From positions 231,174-263,681 of the forward strand of contig NW_013657660.1 of the NCBI RefSeq assembly GCF_000142905.1: DNA of 32,508 bases, read 5' to 3'. Of the stretch, positions 17,546 to 26,700 are shown one piece after another (the first letter of the stretch is position 1; every line of letters starts with the position of its first letter). A program made the position numbers and the translations under genes. The notes under the pieces are model-generated. The model was not told the origin of the DNA, ran no database searches, and was given only the letters and a program-made list of their open reading frames with translations. The DNA comes from Thecamonas trahens ATCC 50062 (taxonomy: Eukaryota > Apusozoa > Apusomonadida > Apusomonadidae).

Positions 17546-18307
17546 CTACTTTGTCTCGGCCTCAGCCGCGCGCTCGAGAATGGCCGGTGCGTGGCCGACC
17601 GCCGTGGTGTACCAGGTGGCGAGAAGCTCGGCCTGGGCATCGGTGAGCTCACTCGCGGCAGTGAGCTCGGCAGCGGACGATCCGGCAAGGCCGGCGCGAG
17701 CGTCAAAGTGTGCGTCAGAGAGGAGGCCCCAGGCCTGAAGGTAGGCCATGGTCATGCCAACAGCGACCGAGATGTTAAACGATTGAGTCATGCCGCGGAG
17801 CGGGAGGACAAACGCACCGTGCGCAGCAGCAGAGAGCTCAGACGAGACGCCGAGACGCTCGTTGCCAAAGGCCAGAGCTAGCGTCTTGCCGTCGTCGTGG
17901 ATGGCGGCAGCCAGATCCTCGCGCCACAGCGGGAGCGGGCGGGCCGTCGGCGAGAGCTCCGCGGTGAGCAGGAGGGTGGAGGAGGCGTCGAACGGGGGAG
18001 CCGCAAGCATGTCGGCAGCGGCATCGAAGCGGCGGAGGCCGAGCCAGCGGGCGGCAGACTGCGATCGGAACGCGTGGTCAAAGTGGTCCTCGTCGGCCAC
18101 AATGTCAACGTGGTGAACGCCGACGCCCTCAGCTGTCCGCAGCGCTGCGCCGGCGTTGCGCGGATTGGCCACATTCTCCAGCACCAGCCGCACCTTCTCT
18201 GTCCGCCCACGCAGCGCCCCCTCGAGCGTCCGCCGTCGTGTGTCCGAGAGATACGGTGAGAGGGCCGCCACGGCCTGCCGAGCTGAGAGGCCCACCCGTC
18301 GCCACAT
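17546..18307 (-). CDS. TrmH/SpoU-type RNA ribose 2'-O-methyltransferase, possibly mitochondrial
   Basis: AdoMet-dependent SPOUT enzyme methylating a ribose 2'-OH in tRNA or rRNA. All three SPOUT motifs are present in 253 residues: motif 1 LENVANPRNAGAALRTAEG (45-61, catalytic-type Arg57), motif 2 AFGNERLGVSSE (146-157) and motif 3 LPLRGMTQSFNISVAVG (168-184, Asn178), which form the trefoil knot. The layout, with a short helix just before motif 1, resembles bacterial TrmH (tRNA Gm18) rather than the large eukaryotic Trm3. The first 17-25 residues (MWRRVGLSARQAV...) are Arg-rich without acidic residues, as in a mitochondrial presequence; this is inference. Convergent with Kir, divergent from CDC7. 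Confidence 0.82.
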   Translation of the reverse strand: MWRRVGLSARQAVAALSPYLSDTRRRTLEGALRGRTEKVRLVLENVANPRNAGAALRTAEGVGVHHVDIVADEDHFDHAFRSQSAARWLGLRRFDAAADMLAAPPFDASSTLLLTAELSPTARPLPLWREDLAAAIHDDGKTLALAFGNERLGVSSELSAAAHGAFVLPLRGMTQSFNISVAVGMTMAYLQAWGLLSDAHFDARAGLAGSSAAELTAASELTDAQAELLATWYTTAVGHAPAILERAAEAETK

Positions 18308-18378
18308 TGCCCCCCTTCCGTCCGAGAAAGGTCGTCAAGTGCGAGGATGGCCGAGCGGGGTTGATCGGGGCTGGCGAT

Positions 18379-18406
18379 GGCGATCGTGGTCGTGATCACG
18401 GTCGCC
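18379..18406. promoter_or_regulatory. Imperfect inverted repeat in the TrmH/CDC7 divergent promoter
   Basis: Arms ggcgatcgtg (18379-18388) and cacggtcgcc (18397-18406) pair at 9 of 10 positions around an 8-bp spacer, and a perfect palindrome cgtgatcacg sits at 18391-18400. The size (28 bp), arm and spacer lengths and the tgatcacga and cgatcgc words are shared with the repeat at 13822-13849. Role inferred from position between two divergent start codons. Confidence 0.45.
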
Positions 18407-18471
18407 ACCTCTGGCTGACGGGAACACACTTGACGGGCGCAGGGGGGTGGTCGGCGTGTGCGGACTACGCC

Positions 18472-20043
18472 ATGCATGGTGCCAAGCGGATGAAGGTGTC
18501 ATCAGGCGGGGCCGTGGTGACGGCTGTGGCCGAAGAGAACGAGCAGACGAGGAGTGCGGCCAGGAGCCAAGGCGGTGGTGAGCCGGGGACGGCGGGTCCG
18601 AGCGTGGCGCGTACGACGGCAAGTGCAAGCGTGGCAAGCACGGCAGCTGCAACTGGACGTGGCTCTGCAACAGCGAGCACGGGGGCAGGCACGGTGGGCG
18701 CAAGCGACGATAGCGAGTCCGAGGTGGGGGTCGGGGAGGACGTCGGGCTCGGGGTGGCCGCCGGCTCGAGTTCGGGCGCGGGCGTCCTCGACGAGGCGGT
18801 CATGGATCCGAGCCAGTTTCCCGAGCTGGACGGCGAGTTTGATGTGCTGCACCGGATCGGGCAAGGCACGTTTTCGACGGTGTACAAGGCGCGGCACCGC
18901 GGGACCGGGCTGGTGGTGGCGTTGAAGCGGATCCGGGCGACGACGGCGCCGTGGCGGACGTTCAACGAGCTTGGGTACCTCATCCACTTTGGCGGCCGCG
19001 AGTACGTGACCAACGTGCACAAGTGTTTGCGACGCGAGGACCAGGTGACGCTCATTCTACCGTACTTTGAGCACAGGCCTTTCTACAAGTACGTGTCGTC
19101 GATGACGCTCCACGAGGTGGCGGTGTACATGAAGGCGTTGATGGTGGCGCTGCGCTACATCCACACCGAGAACGTGCTGCACCGCGATGTCAAGCCGTCG
19201 AACTTTCTGCACAACCCAGAGACCGGTCAGTTTATGCTCATCGACTTTGGCCTAGCGGACCTGGCGTCTGTCTCCGAGGACGCCCATAAGGGCAACGTGC
19301 TCCTGGCCAAGATTGCGACCAACATGCAGCGGGCAAAGCTCAACCGGGTCGCCGCTGCCACCAAAGAGTACGAGCGCGAGGCGGCAAAGAGGTCGGCGCG
19401 GTCGTCCAAGCGCAAGCGCTCGCTGACGCGCGCGGCGCGGGAGGCGACGCAGGCAAGCGGTGCGAGCACGGCAAGCACAGCGTCCAGCTCGAGCGCGAGT
19501 GGGGCGAGCAAAGCGACCGGGCCGATCATGCTCGGCCACGAGCGGCTGGCACAGCTGCAGGCGCAGGGCAACGACCGAAAGCGGGCGCGTGTGGCGGCGC
19601 GGGCCGGCACCCGCGGCTTTCGCGCGCCCGAGGTCCTGCTGCGGGTGGAGGAGCAGACGACGGCCATCGACGTGTGGTCGGCCGGCGTCATCCTCCTCTG
19701 CATGCTCCTCCGCAAATACCCGGTCTTCCACTCGCCGGACGACTTGACCGCCCTCTGCGAGATCACGCTGTTTTGTGGCTCGCGCGAGATGGTGGCGGCG
19801 GCGGCGGCCATGAACCGGGTCTTCCGCCCCGAATCGCTCCACCCGCGAGTTGACCTCAAGGACCTTGTTGTCCGGTGCGTGCCCGACTTTGGCGCGCCCG
19901 AGCTTGCGCGCCAGCTCGACGACGCCATCCAGCTGCTCGAGGCCTGCCTCGAGCTGGATCCAGCGCGGAGGGTGACTGCCGCCGACGCGCTCGACCTCCC
20001 ATTCCTCGCCAACGTGGAGGCACCGCCTCTACCGCCTGACTAG
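18472..20043 (+). CDS. CDC7: CDC7 (DDK) protein kinase
   Basis: Kinase that with Dbf4/ASK phosphorylates MCM proteins to fire replication origins. I start at ATG 18472, the first in frame, giving 523 residues; the frame extends further upstream only from non-ATG codons. A disordered Ser/Ala/Gly N-terminus (about 1-115) precedes the kinase domain: IGQGTFSTVYKAR, Lys152 in VALKRI, HRDVKPSNFL with Asp239, DFGLAD with Asp258. CDC7 traits are clear: FNELGYLIHFGG, ILPYFEHRPFYKYV, a long basic insert between DFG and the APE motif (about 265-375), GTRGFRAPEVL, QTTAIDVWSAGVI and DDLTALCEITLFCGSREM. CDC7 is identified by these rather than CK1 or CDK signatures. Stop is 30 bp from the convergent CBS gene stop. 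Confidence 0.9.
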   Translation: MHGAKRMKVSSGGAVVTAVAEENEQTRSAARSQGGGEPGTAGPSVARTTASASVASTAAATGRGSATASTGAGTVGASDDSESEVGVGEDVGLGVAAGSSSGAGVLDEAVMDPSQFPELDGEFDVLHRIGQGTFSTVYKARHRGTGLVVALKRIRATTAPWRTFNELGYLIHFGGREYVTNVHKCLRREDQVTLILPYFEHRPFYKYVSSMTLHEVAVYMKALMVALRYIHTENVLHRDVKPSNFLHNPETGQFMLIDFGLADLASVSEDAHKGNVLLAKIATNMQRAKLNRVAAATKEYEREAAKRSARSSKRKRSLTRAAREATQASGASTASTASSSSASGASKATGPIMLGHERLAQLQAQGNDRKRARVAARAGTRGFRAPEVLLRVEEQTTAIDVWSAGVILLCMLLRKYPVFHSPDDLTALCEITLFCGSREMVAAAAAMNRVFRPESLHPRVDLKDLVVRCVPDFGAPELARQLDDAIQLLEACLELDPARRVTAADALDLPFLANVEAPPLPPD

Positions 20044-20073
20044 TGCATGGCGTTTACCTGTACGGACGCTTCG

Positions 20074-21039
20074 TCAGAGGCGGAAGAAAAGCGACATGAG
20101 CGAAGCCATCGAGCACACGCCGACGACCCTGGTGGCGTCGTCGACGACCCAGAGGCGCGAGACGACGTGGGTGCTAAAGAGCTCGAGCGCCGCGCGGAGG
20201 CTCGTGGTCTTGGAGACAAAGACCGGCTCGCGGAGCCGGCCGTGGAGCTCTAGAAAGTCGAGGATCGGCAGCGAGAGGACCTTAAAGTTGGCGGCGGTGA
20301 CAACCTTGGCGTCCGAGACCGAAAAGTTGCCGAGGAGGAAACCTTCGGGCGAGACGATGGCCACGCCGTCAGTCTTGGCGTTGTACAGCTCTTCGATGGC
20401 ATCGCCCGCTGAAGTCTCCGCAAGTACCTTGGGCACGTTGGCGTAGAAGAGCGAGGCCGTGACAATGTCAGCATCCAGCTGCTCGTCCGACGCGAGCTGC
20501 GTGAGATGGGCCCGTGCCCACGCCAGCACGTCCTTCTTCTCCAGCAACCGCGCCTCGCGGGCCGGCAGCGGTGGGAGCTCGCCGCTCGCCTCGTCTCGGA
20601 TCATGTACTTGGGCGCGACAACGAGGAGGTAGTGGAGGCCTGCCGCAAAGAGATGAAGAGTGGCGCGAAGGAGGGTGGCGCTCGAGATGCGGTACTCGGC
20701 GTTCTCGCCCGAGATCGAATAGCTCCCCACGAGCTCGTCGACACTGGCCGCCGCAAACGTTGCCGCCAACTGCGCGTTGTGCGTGTCCTCGTCGACAAGC
20801 GCCTCAGCCACACGATGCCGGCCCTCGCGAGCACGCGCCAGCAGATCAAACACCGACACGCCATCGATGTAATGGCCGTTGCTGTCGACGACGGCCGCAA
20901 AGGAGCTCCCGGCGTCGTCGAGCACCTGCGCCAGGGTGCCTGCTGGCGCAGACGCCAGGACGGTGGCCACCGGCGGCTTGTCGGCCACCAATGCTGCGAG
21001 CGGGATGCGAAAGCGCGGTACGGGATTGTCTTCAGCCAT
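20074..21039 (-). CDS. Four-CBS-domain protein (AMPK gamma/SDS23-like)
   Basis: A 321-residue protein composed of about four CBS repeats, the adenosine-nucleotide-sensing module of AMPK gamma and of fungal SDS23. Approximate repeats: 20-75 (AGTLAQVLDDAGSSFAAVVD...YIDGVSVFDLL), 105-150 (ATLLRATLHLFAAGLHYLLVV), 195-255 (DAIEELYNAKTDGVAIVSPEGFLLGNFSVSD) and 265-321 (SLRAALELFSTHVVSRLWVVDD...VVGVCSMASLMSLF). The open frame extends to 21549, but upstream sequence is low-complexity; MAEDNPVPRFRIP at 21039 after a C/CA-rich leader is the credible start. The Asp following the CBS hydrophobic strand that binds ribose in AMPK gamma is not consistently present. AMPK gamma versus SDS23 versus another four-CBS regulator is undecided. 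Confidence 0.75.
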   Translation of the reverse strand: MAEDNPVPRFRIPLAALVADKPPVATVLASAPAGTLAQVLDDAGSSFAAVVDSNGHYIDGVSVFDLLARAREGRHRVAEALVDEDTHNAQLAATFAAASVDELVGSYSISGENAEYRISSATLLRATLHLFAAGLHYLLVVAPKYMIRDEASGELPPLPAREARLLEKKDVLAWARAHLTQLASDEQLDADIVTASLFYANVPKVLAETSAGDAIEELYNAKTDGVAIVSPEGFLLGNFSVSDAKVVTAANFKVLSLPILDFLELHGRLREPVFVSKTTSLRAALELFSTHVVSRLWVVDDATRVVGVCSMASLMSLFFRL

Positions 21040-21346
21040 GGCGGGGAGGAGATGAGGCGAGGTGGGATGGGAGGGGAGTGACGAGAGGTGTGTGTGTGCG
21101 TGTGTGCGTGTGTTGTGCGGTTGGGTCAGTTTGGGACGGCTGACCGTGGGAGACCGGGAATGGAGGGAGGGGGAGTTGGACGACTGGCTGCGCTGGGCTT
21201 GGCTGCTTGCGCCAATTGCCCCCCCCCCCCTTCCCCTTCCCCTTCCCCACCTCTGCCTCCACATTGACTCGCCTGCTCTGTGACCAACTGTTGGGCTAGT
21301 AGCAGCGGTAGGCGGTGGCGGCATGTGGGTGGCGGGTCTGCGATCA
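21040..21346. other. Intergenic region with CA/GT and C-rich tracts
   Basis: It lies between the CDC25-like stop and the CBS-protein ATG, both on the minus strand. It contains a GT-rich run at about 21088-21118 and a pyrimidine tract of C12 followed by ttcccc units at about 21218-21250. The GT-rich part, read as CA on the coding strand, is the leader of the CBS gene. I see no gene. Confidence 0.55.
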
Positions 21347-21787
21347 TTAGGCGGAGCACGAGTCATCGTCGGTCTCGTCGTCGGCAAACAGATCCGGATC
21401 GGTGGGTGCGTAGCGGCGCGAAAAGTACGAGTAGCCGCCCTTGAGGATGGCGATCTGGACGGTGGGGCAGGCGGCGATGTCGGGATGGGCGGCGAGAGCG
21501 CGGGCGCACGACGGGCCGCGGACCTGGGAGAACTGGCAGTGGACAACAACAGGCAGCGGGTTCATGTCGGACGCACCGGCGTCAGCCGCCCGCTGGACCA
21601 GCTCCCTAGCCAGCGACGTCATGCCTGCATCAAAGTCGCGCGATGCGAGCCAGATGGCGCCAGCGATGTGTCCACCAGCGTGGTCGTCGTCACGGACATC
21701 GACCACCACTACGGGCGCCTGCTCGTCGCGGAGCAGGCCAAGCAGCGAGTCTGGCTGCAGGTACGGCACGGTAGGGGGCGTGGCCAT
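21347..21787 (-). CDS. Small CDC25-like rhodanese phosphatase / arsenate reductase
   Basis: A stand-alone rhodanese domain of 146 residues with the active-site loop HCQFSQVRGP (Cys84, Arg90, the HCX5R phosphatase signature) followed by CARAL, as in CDC25. VVVDVRDDDHAGGHIAGAIWL is the rhodanese N-terminal block, and ILKGGYSYF the post-loop block. The seven-member loop with Arg is CDC25-type rather than the six-member sulfurtransferase loop. Size and lack of an N-terminal regulatory region match the small CDC25/Ych1/Ibp1/ACR2 proteins, some of which reduce arsenate. The acidic C-terminus DLFADDETDDDS is disordered. Whether it acts on CDKs or arsenate cannot be told from sequence. The ATG at 21787 is preceded by a C-rich tract. 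Confidence 0.82.
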   Translation of the reverse strand: MATPPTVPYLQPDSLLGLLRDEQAPVVVVDVRDDDHAGGHIAGAIWLASRDFDAGMTSLARELVQRAADAGASDMNPLPVVVHCQFSQVRGPSCARALAAHPDIAACPTVQIAILKGGYSYFSRRYAPTDPDLFADDETDDDSCSA

Positions 21788-22224
21788 ATTGAAAGCAGCT
21801 TGATGAAGAGAGGTGTGAGTGTATATGTATGATTGTATGATTGTATGTATGGGAGGGAGGGGAGGGGGGGGGGGGGGGGAGCGCGCGCAGTGTAGTCGCC
21901 GACGGCCGGCCTCCNNNNNNNNNNNNNNNNNNNNNNNNNNNNNNNNNNNNNNNNNNNNNNNNNNNNNNNNNNNNNNNNNNNNNNNNNNNNNNNNNNNNNN
22001 NNNNNNNNNNNNNNNNNNNNNNNNNNNNNNNNNNNNNNNNNNNNNNNNNNNNNNNNNNNNNNNNNNNNNNNNNNNNNNNNNNNNNNNNNNNNNNNNNNNN
22101 NNNNNNNNNNNNNNNNNNNNNNNNNNNNNNNNNNNNNNNNNNNNNNCCCCACCCCCACCCTCCCCCCCACCCCCCCCCCCCCTACCCCACCCCCACCCCC
22201 CCCCCCACCCCCACCACGTTCCCC
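21788..22224. other. Divergent intergenic region interrupted by an assembly gap
   Basis: It lies between the CDC25-like ATG and the possible glycosyltransferase ATG. Left of the gap is a G-rich stretch with a G16 run at 21864-21879; right of it is a C-rich stretch, 22147-22215. Each is the C-rich leader of its adjacent gene on the coding strand. What lies in the gap is unknown. Confidence 0.7.
21915..22146. other. Assembly gap (run of N)
   Basis: 232 undetermined bases. Flanking poly-G and poly-C tracts probably blocked sequencing. The length may be an estimate. Confidence 0.98.
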
Positions 22225-23694
22225 ATGCTGGGCGCCCTGCTGCGCTCCCGTCGGCGGGCGGTGGTCCTCGTCCTGCTCGGCATGCTCGTCGGCTACGCCG
22301 CTGTCATCGCTTGGGTCGACACCACCCACTACAACCGCTGCCACGCCGCCCACCTGGTTGCCCCGCGTCGCACCGACGACCTGGACCCGCGGAGTCTGAC
22401 AACCTCCGCTTCGACCCATCTCCCGCCAAAGCCCGTCGTCGACCCGCTGCCGCTTGCCACAGCCGAACCGTGGAGCCCGGTCATCGGCGCTGCCGCCGCC
22501 GCACGCCAGCGTGCGGCTGCAGACGCGCAATGCGGGGCAAAGGGTCTGCAGGTCGCCGGGAGCGACGTCCTGGGCATCCTTCCCTCTGTCGTTCACACCT
22601 ACTGCACTGGCCACGTCGCCGCGTCGGACGCCGCACAGATCACGCCGCTGGCAAGCAAGCTGGCGCACCTGGTCTCGCCCCTCGGAGAGATGATTGTCGC
22701 CACAGGCTCAGTCATCTCGGATCTCGACGCCACCCTCTTTGCTGCCACCATTGACTCGCTCCGCTGCGCCGGTGTCATCGATACCGCCGCCGTCCTTGTC
22801 CTCGGCCCGATCCGCGACTCGGACATCACGACGCTCCGCGCCGCCCACCCAGACGCCAACCTCGTGCACTATCCGGGCGACGACAACGCCCATCCAGGTG
22901 CCGCTCGCTTCGCTGCCCTTGCCGAGCTTCTTCGCGCCGGTATCTCCGTTTTCCACGTCGGTCCGACTGCCATGCTCATCCGCGACCCGCTCGCCAACGG
23001 TGGCGTCGTCCGCGATGCTGACGTCGAGGGCATCACTGCCGGGTGGGAGACCTCCACCCGCTATGGCTATGGGCCATGGTCTGATGACCCCACTATGGGC
23101 TGGGGCCGCTTCTGCATGAACATGCGCCTCTTCGACCTCTCGCCGCAGCTCATCTACCTCCGCGCCACCCTCCCCACTCTCTCGCTCCTCGACCGCGTCG
23201 CCGCCACCCTCGCCGCCGACGCCTCGGCTGCGCTCACCTCGCCGCCAGACGACATCGCCAAGCCGACGCCGGTCGCCCCGCTTCCGGGCGCCTCCGACTC
23301 GGTCGCCGCCACACTTCATCTCGAGTCTTACTACTTTAATGCACTTGCGCTTCCGCGCCACCACGGCGCCTTCCTCTTCCCGCAGCCGAAGATCCGCATC
23401 TTGGAGCCACCGTCGTTTGTCACTTCGCTCGACTTTTTCACCATGGCCGACCGCGCAAAGGCAAGCATCCACCGCCGTGGCATCGCCCTCGCTCTCCTCC
23501 ATCACGAGCCGACCGACGCCAACGCCAAGGTCCCTCTTCGCCTTGCCAGCCTCTCCGCTTACTTTTGCACCAACGTGCCCCAAGCCACCTCGGTCTTTGC
23601 GACCTTCCCACGTGAGCAGGTCCCGGCCGGAATCCACAAGGACCACTCGGCCCGAGCCTTTGTCGACTGGCCCAACGAGCCTGATCTTGACTGA
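22225..23694 (+). CDS. Type II membrane protein, possible nucleotide-sugar transferase
   Basis: Numbering from ATG 22225 gives 489 residues. A short basic N-terminus (RSRRR) and one hydrophobic helix at about 12-33 (AVVLVLLGMLVGYAAVIAW) predict a Golgi-type type II anchor. The lumenal part resembles DUF271-like/GT77 nucleotide-diphospho-sugar transferases in layout: MIVATGSVISDLDATLFAATIDSL, a Rossmann-like AAVLVLGP, then GISVFHVGPTAMLIRDPL...DADVEGITAGW where the family has its metal-binding DxD followed by a DP and a DADVxxxxD block. The DxD itself is not evident at that place, so activity is doubtful. I could not name a closer family. Cysteines (Cys39, Cys102, Cys126) could form disulphides. 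It converges on the giant minus-strand gene with 6 bp between stops. Confidence 0.55.
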   Translation: MLGALLRSRRRAVVLVLLGMLVGYAAVIAWVDTTHYNRCHAAHLVAPRRTDDLDPRSLTTSASTHLPPKPVVDPLPLATAEPWSPVIGAAAAARQRAAADAQCGAKGLQVAGSDVLGILPSVVHTYCTGHVAASDAAQITPLASKLAHLVSPLGEMIVATGSVISDLDATLFAATIDSLRCAGVIDTAAVLVLGPIRDSDITTLRAAHPDANLVHYPGDDNAHPGAARFAALAELLRAGISVFHVGPTAMLIRDPLANGGVVRDADVEGITAGWETSTRYGYGPWSDDPTMGWGRFCMNMRLFDLSPQLIYLRATLPTLSLLDRVAATLAADASAALTSPPDDIAKPTPVAPLPGASDSVAATLHLESYYFNALALPRHHGAFLFPQPKIRILEPPSFVTSLDFFTMADRAKASIHRRGIALALLHHEPTDANAKVPLRLASLSAYFCTNVPQATSVFATFPREQVPAGIHKDHSARAFVDWPNEPDLD

Positions 23695-23700
23695 CACTCT

Positions 23701-26700
23701 TTACTCGCCCGGGCTCCACACCACGCGCCGACCACGCTTCGCAGCCTGAACCCGCCGCGCGTACGTCAAAAGGCCGACCGTCCCACGTCCGCCTGCGCTG
23801 CTGGGCACCGCGATGCCGCTCCGCAGCCCGCCGTCGACCGCTGCCACGACTGCAGTCACAAGCTGTGGCGCACGTGCTTCTCCCAGCCCGTCTCCCGCCG
23901 TCGCACTTGCCACAACAGCCCGACGTTCTGCTGGGAGACGCTCGCTCTGCCGCGGGCCCACAGCCAGCGCTGTCGCGCCGTACACAGCCAGCACTGCTGC
24001 TACCGGCAGAACGCCGCACGCCGCCGCCGCAACTGCAGCCACCCCACTCCATCGCGCTGCACGCAGTCGCCCGTCGTCACCGTATTCCTCAAGCACGTCC
24101 GCGGCGAGCGCCCACGACGCCCAAACCACCGAGGCGCTGACGGCAAAACGCACTGCGAGCATCGGCCCGACACAGCCGCCAGACGCAAGCACGCCGGCCA
24201 CCAGTGGCATCACGCTCGCCAGCGCTGCCCCATCGGCCCGGGTTGGAAACGACGCCGCTACTGCACCAACCGCAAGCGCGGCAACCGCGCCTGAAACGTC
24301 GCGGCCAAGCCCGATGCTAAGCGCGGCCAGACCCGCGAGCACACACGTTGTGCCTGCCATTGACACCACAGGCAGGATCCACATCGGCGCGCCTCGCGAC
24401 GGCAGCAGATCCTTCAGCTTTCGCCCCTCGACAAGACCCAAGAACGTGCCAAAGCTCCACACAGAAATACATGCCAGCCCCATCCACGGGACCGACCTCT
24501 GGAACCGCATTGCCAGCGCTCCAGCCCGGACCATTGACGCCAGCGCCACCCCCCACGACAAGCCGTGCAGCAAAATCTGTGCCGAGCGGACTCTCCGCAG
24601 TCTACCGGCATGTGCCAGGACGGCCACTACTCCGCACCAGCACAACCAGGCCGCGGTGAACGCAAAGCTTGCGTCAAACCTGAAAGCCGCTCCTGTCCGC
24701 CACGGCGCGCCCGGGTCAAGCCGCAGCGAGATCGGATGCAGGATGCACCCGGCCAGCCCGACAAAGAGCGTGTCAAAGTGTGCGTTGTCGCGATCTGTCA
24801 CGCGGTCGCGCCCAAACACAAGCAGTGCCCAGTGAAACACGCCAATCGCGATCAGGAGCGTCGTGCACATCAACTCCGACGAGATAGCAGGCGGAACACA
24901 CCACGGTGCCGCAACTGCCAAGCCAGACCAGACCACGTTCCCGGCGCTTGTCATTGCGGACCACGCCCAGCAGCCCAGCACGCTGCTCGTAGGACCGACC
25001 AGCGTGGCCCAGTCGAGCCATTCCACGAGCAACGTGACACTGCTTGGCACGCACTCGATCAGCTGCACAGGGACAAATGCCAGAACAAGCGCGCGAACGA
25101 GGCAGTACAGAGCTAGACCAAGGACAAGCCCCAAGGCCACCGCCGGCAGCAGCGGCCGCTGCATCCGCGACGCCCGCATGAGGAAGACCTGGCTTGACTC
25201 GACCAGCTGCTCAGAACGCTCCATCAGCACATCGATGCTCTCTCCGCGGTCCAACAAGTTGTCGATGTTGCTTAGCATGGCATCCTGGACGCGAGCCACA
25301 TCAGCTTCGGCTTGGAAAATCGAGCTGTTCTGGTTGTTGTCACGCCGCATCCGCCGCCGCCGCCGGCGTGCCGGTTGTGGCGGCGCGAGCTGGGGTCGCG
25401 TCTGTCCACCAAAACTTGCACTGCCTGCAGCACTCGCCATGTCGTCTTCCTCCGGAGCCGCCTCGCCGCCTTCTTCGTCGACGATCGCGTAGCCGCCGCG
25501 TGGCGCTTGGGGTGCTGCCGACACGGACGAGCGTGATGCCCTTTTGCCAGGCCGCTTCTTCTTCTTCTCCTCCTTCCTGGGGGCCACCTGCCCTGCGTTG
25601 CGCGGCTGCGCAACTGGCCCCGAGGCCAGGCCACTCACCGGCGCCGACATTGGTGCATCGGCGACGGCGTGGGAGGCGAGCTGCTCGCGTTGCAACGCGC
25701 GTCGGCGCTCGTTGCGCTCATCGCGGACACAGAACACGTCAAGCGACCGCAACTCGGGCGCGTTTGCCTCGGTCTGTGCGATGAGCCCGTCCAGAACCGA
25801 GATATCGGCGTCGGTCAGCATCAGCTCGTTGACCTCGACGCTGTCGCCGTCGTCGGTGCTTGCAGCAAGCGCCGACGAGAGCGTCGCGAGATCCAGCCGC
25901 TGTCGGCCATTGCTCCCGCTTGACTCGGCCATGTACAGCATGCCACCGGTCTCCGCTGCCGAAACTTGCGCGCCGCCGAGACCACGCTCGGCCTCGCGCT
26001 CATTGCCCCGCAGACTGTGCCACTCGAGATACGGCAGCGGATCCTGGTACGATGCTGCGGTTGCATGCCAGGCTTCCAGATCGAGGACAGGACTACCCCA
26101 CGCAAGCGACGATTCCTGGGTAGCCACCAGAGCCGTAAATGGCGAGACAAGACCGAACCGCAGCGCGAGATTCTCCAGCGGCCTGACCAGCGCTGCGGTC
26201 AGCCTCTGGTGCACGCCAGGATCCACATCGAGAAGGCCGTGCTCCCAGTCGCTAATGAGCGCCGCAGCCGCCAGCGCATGCACTGTCCGCCCGCGGGTGA
26301 ATGACAGCGGCTGAGTGTAAACAACCTCGTGAAAGGCGTCGCCGTCGGGCGTCTGCCCACGAAGCGATGCACGGATGCAGTAGTCAACAAAGCCATAGAC
26401 CACCACAGGCTCGCCCTCAAAGATCGCACCCATCACCCGGGGTGACTGAAGCAGACCGATGGCATTGTCACCAGCGGTCTCCGTGGTCTGGTGCCACTCA
26501 ACCGCAACGTTGCGGAGCGAGCGAGCAAAGCCGCGCCGCGCTTGCCGCGCCAGTTGAGTCCGCCACAGCGACGACGTTGCCGTGTCCAGCACCTCGCCGG
26601 CCCCACCGCCGGCCAGCGCGGGCGCGAGGACCGAGCCGCTCCGCCCGGGCGCCACATCAAAGCCGACGCCGAGGACGCGGAGCCGTGAGGCCTGCGGCGT

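Noticed and set aside
21040-21549. N-terminal extension of the CBS protein to 21549
   Set aside because: It overlaps the CDC25-like gene and consists of Pro/Ser/Thr low-complexity sequence from the C-rich and CA-rich tracts.
23701-25440. R-SNARE plus membrane region as an independent gene starting at ATG 25440
   Set aside because: The upstream PARP4-like frame has no stop before the SNARE and would have no end. Kept as the main alternative, to be settled by transcripts.
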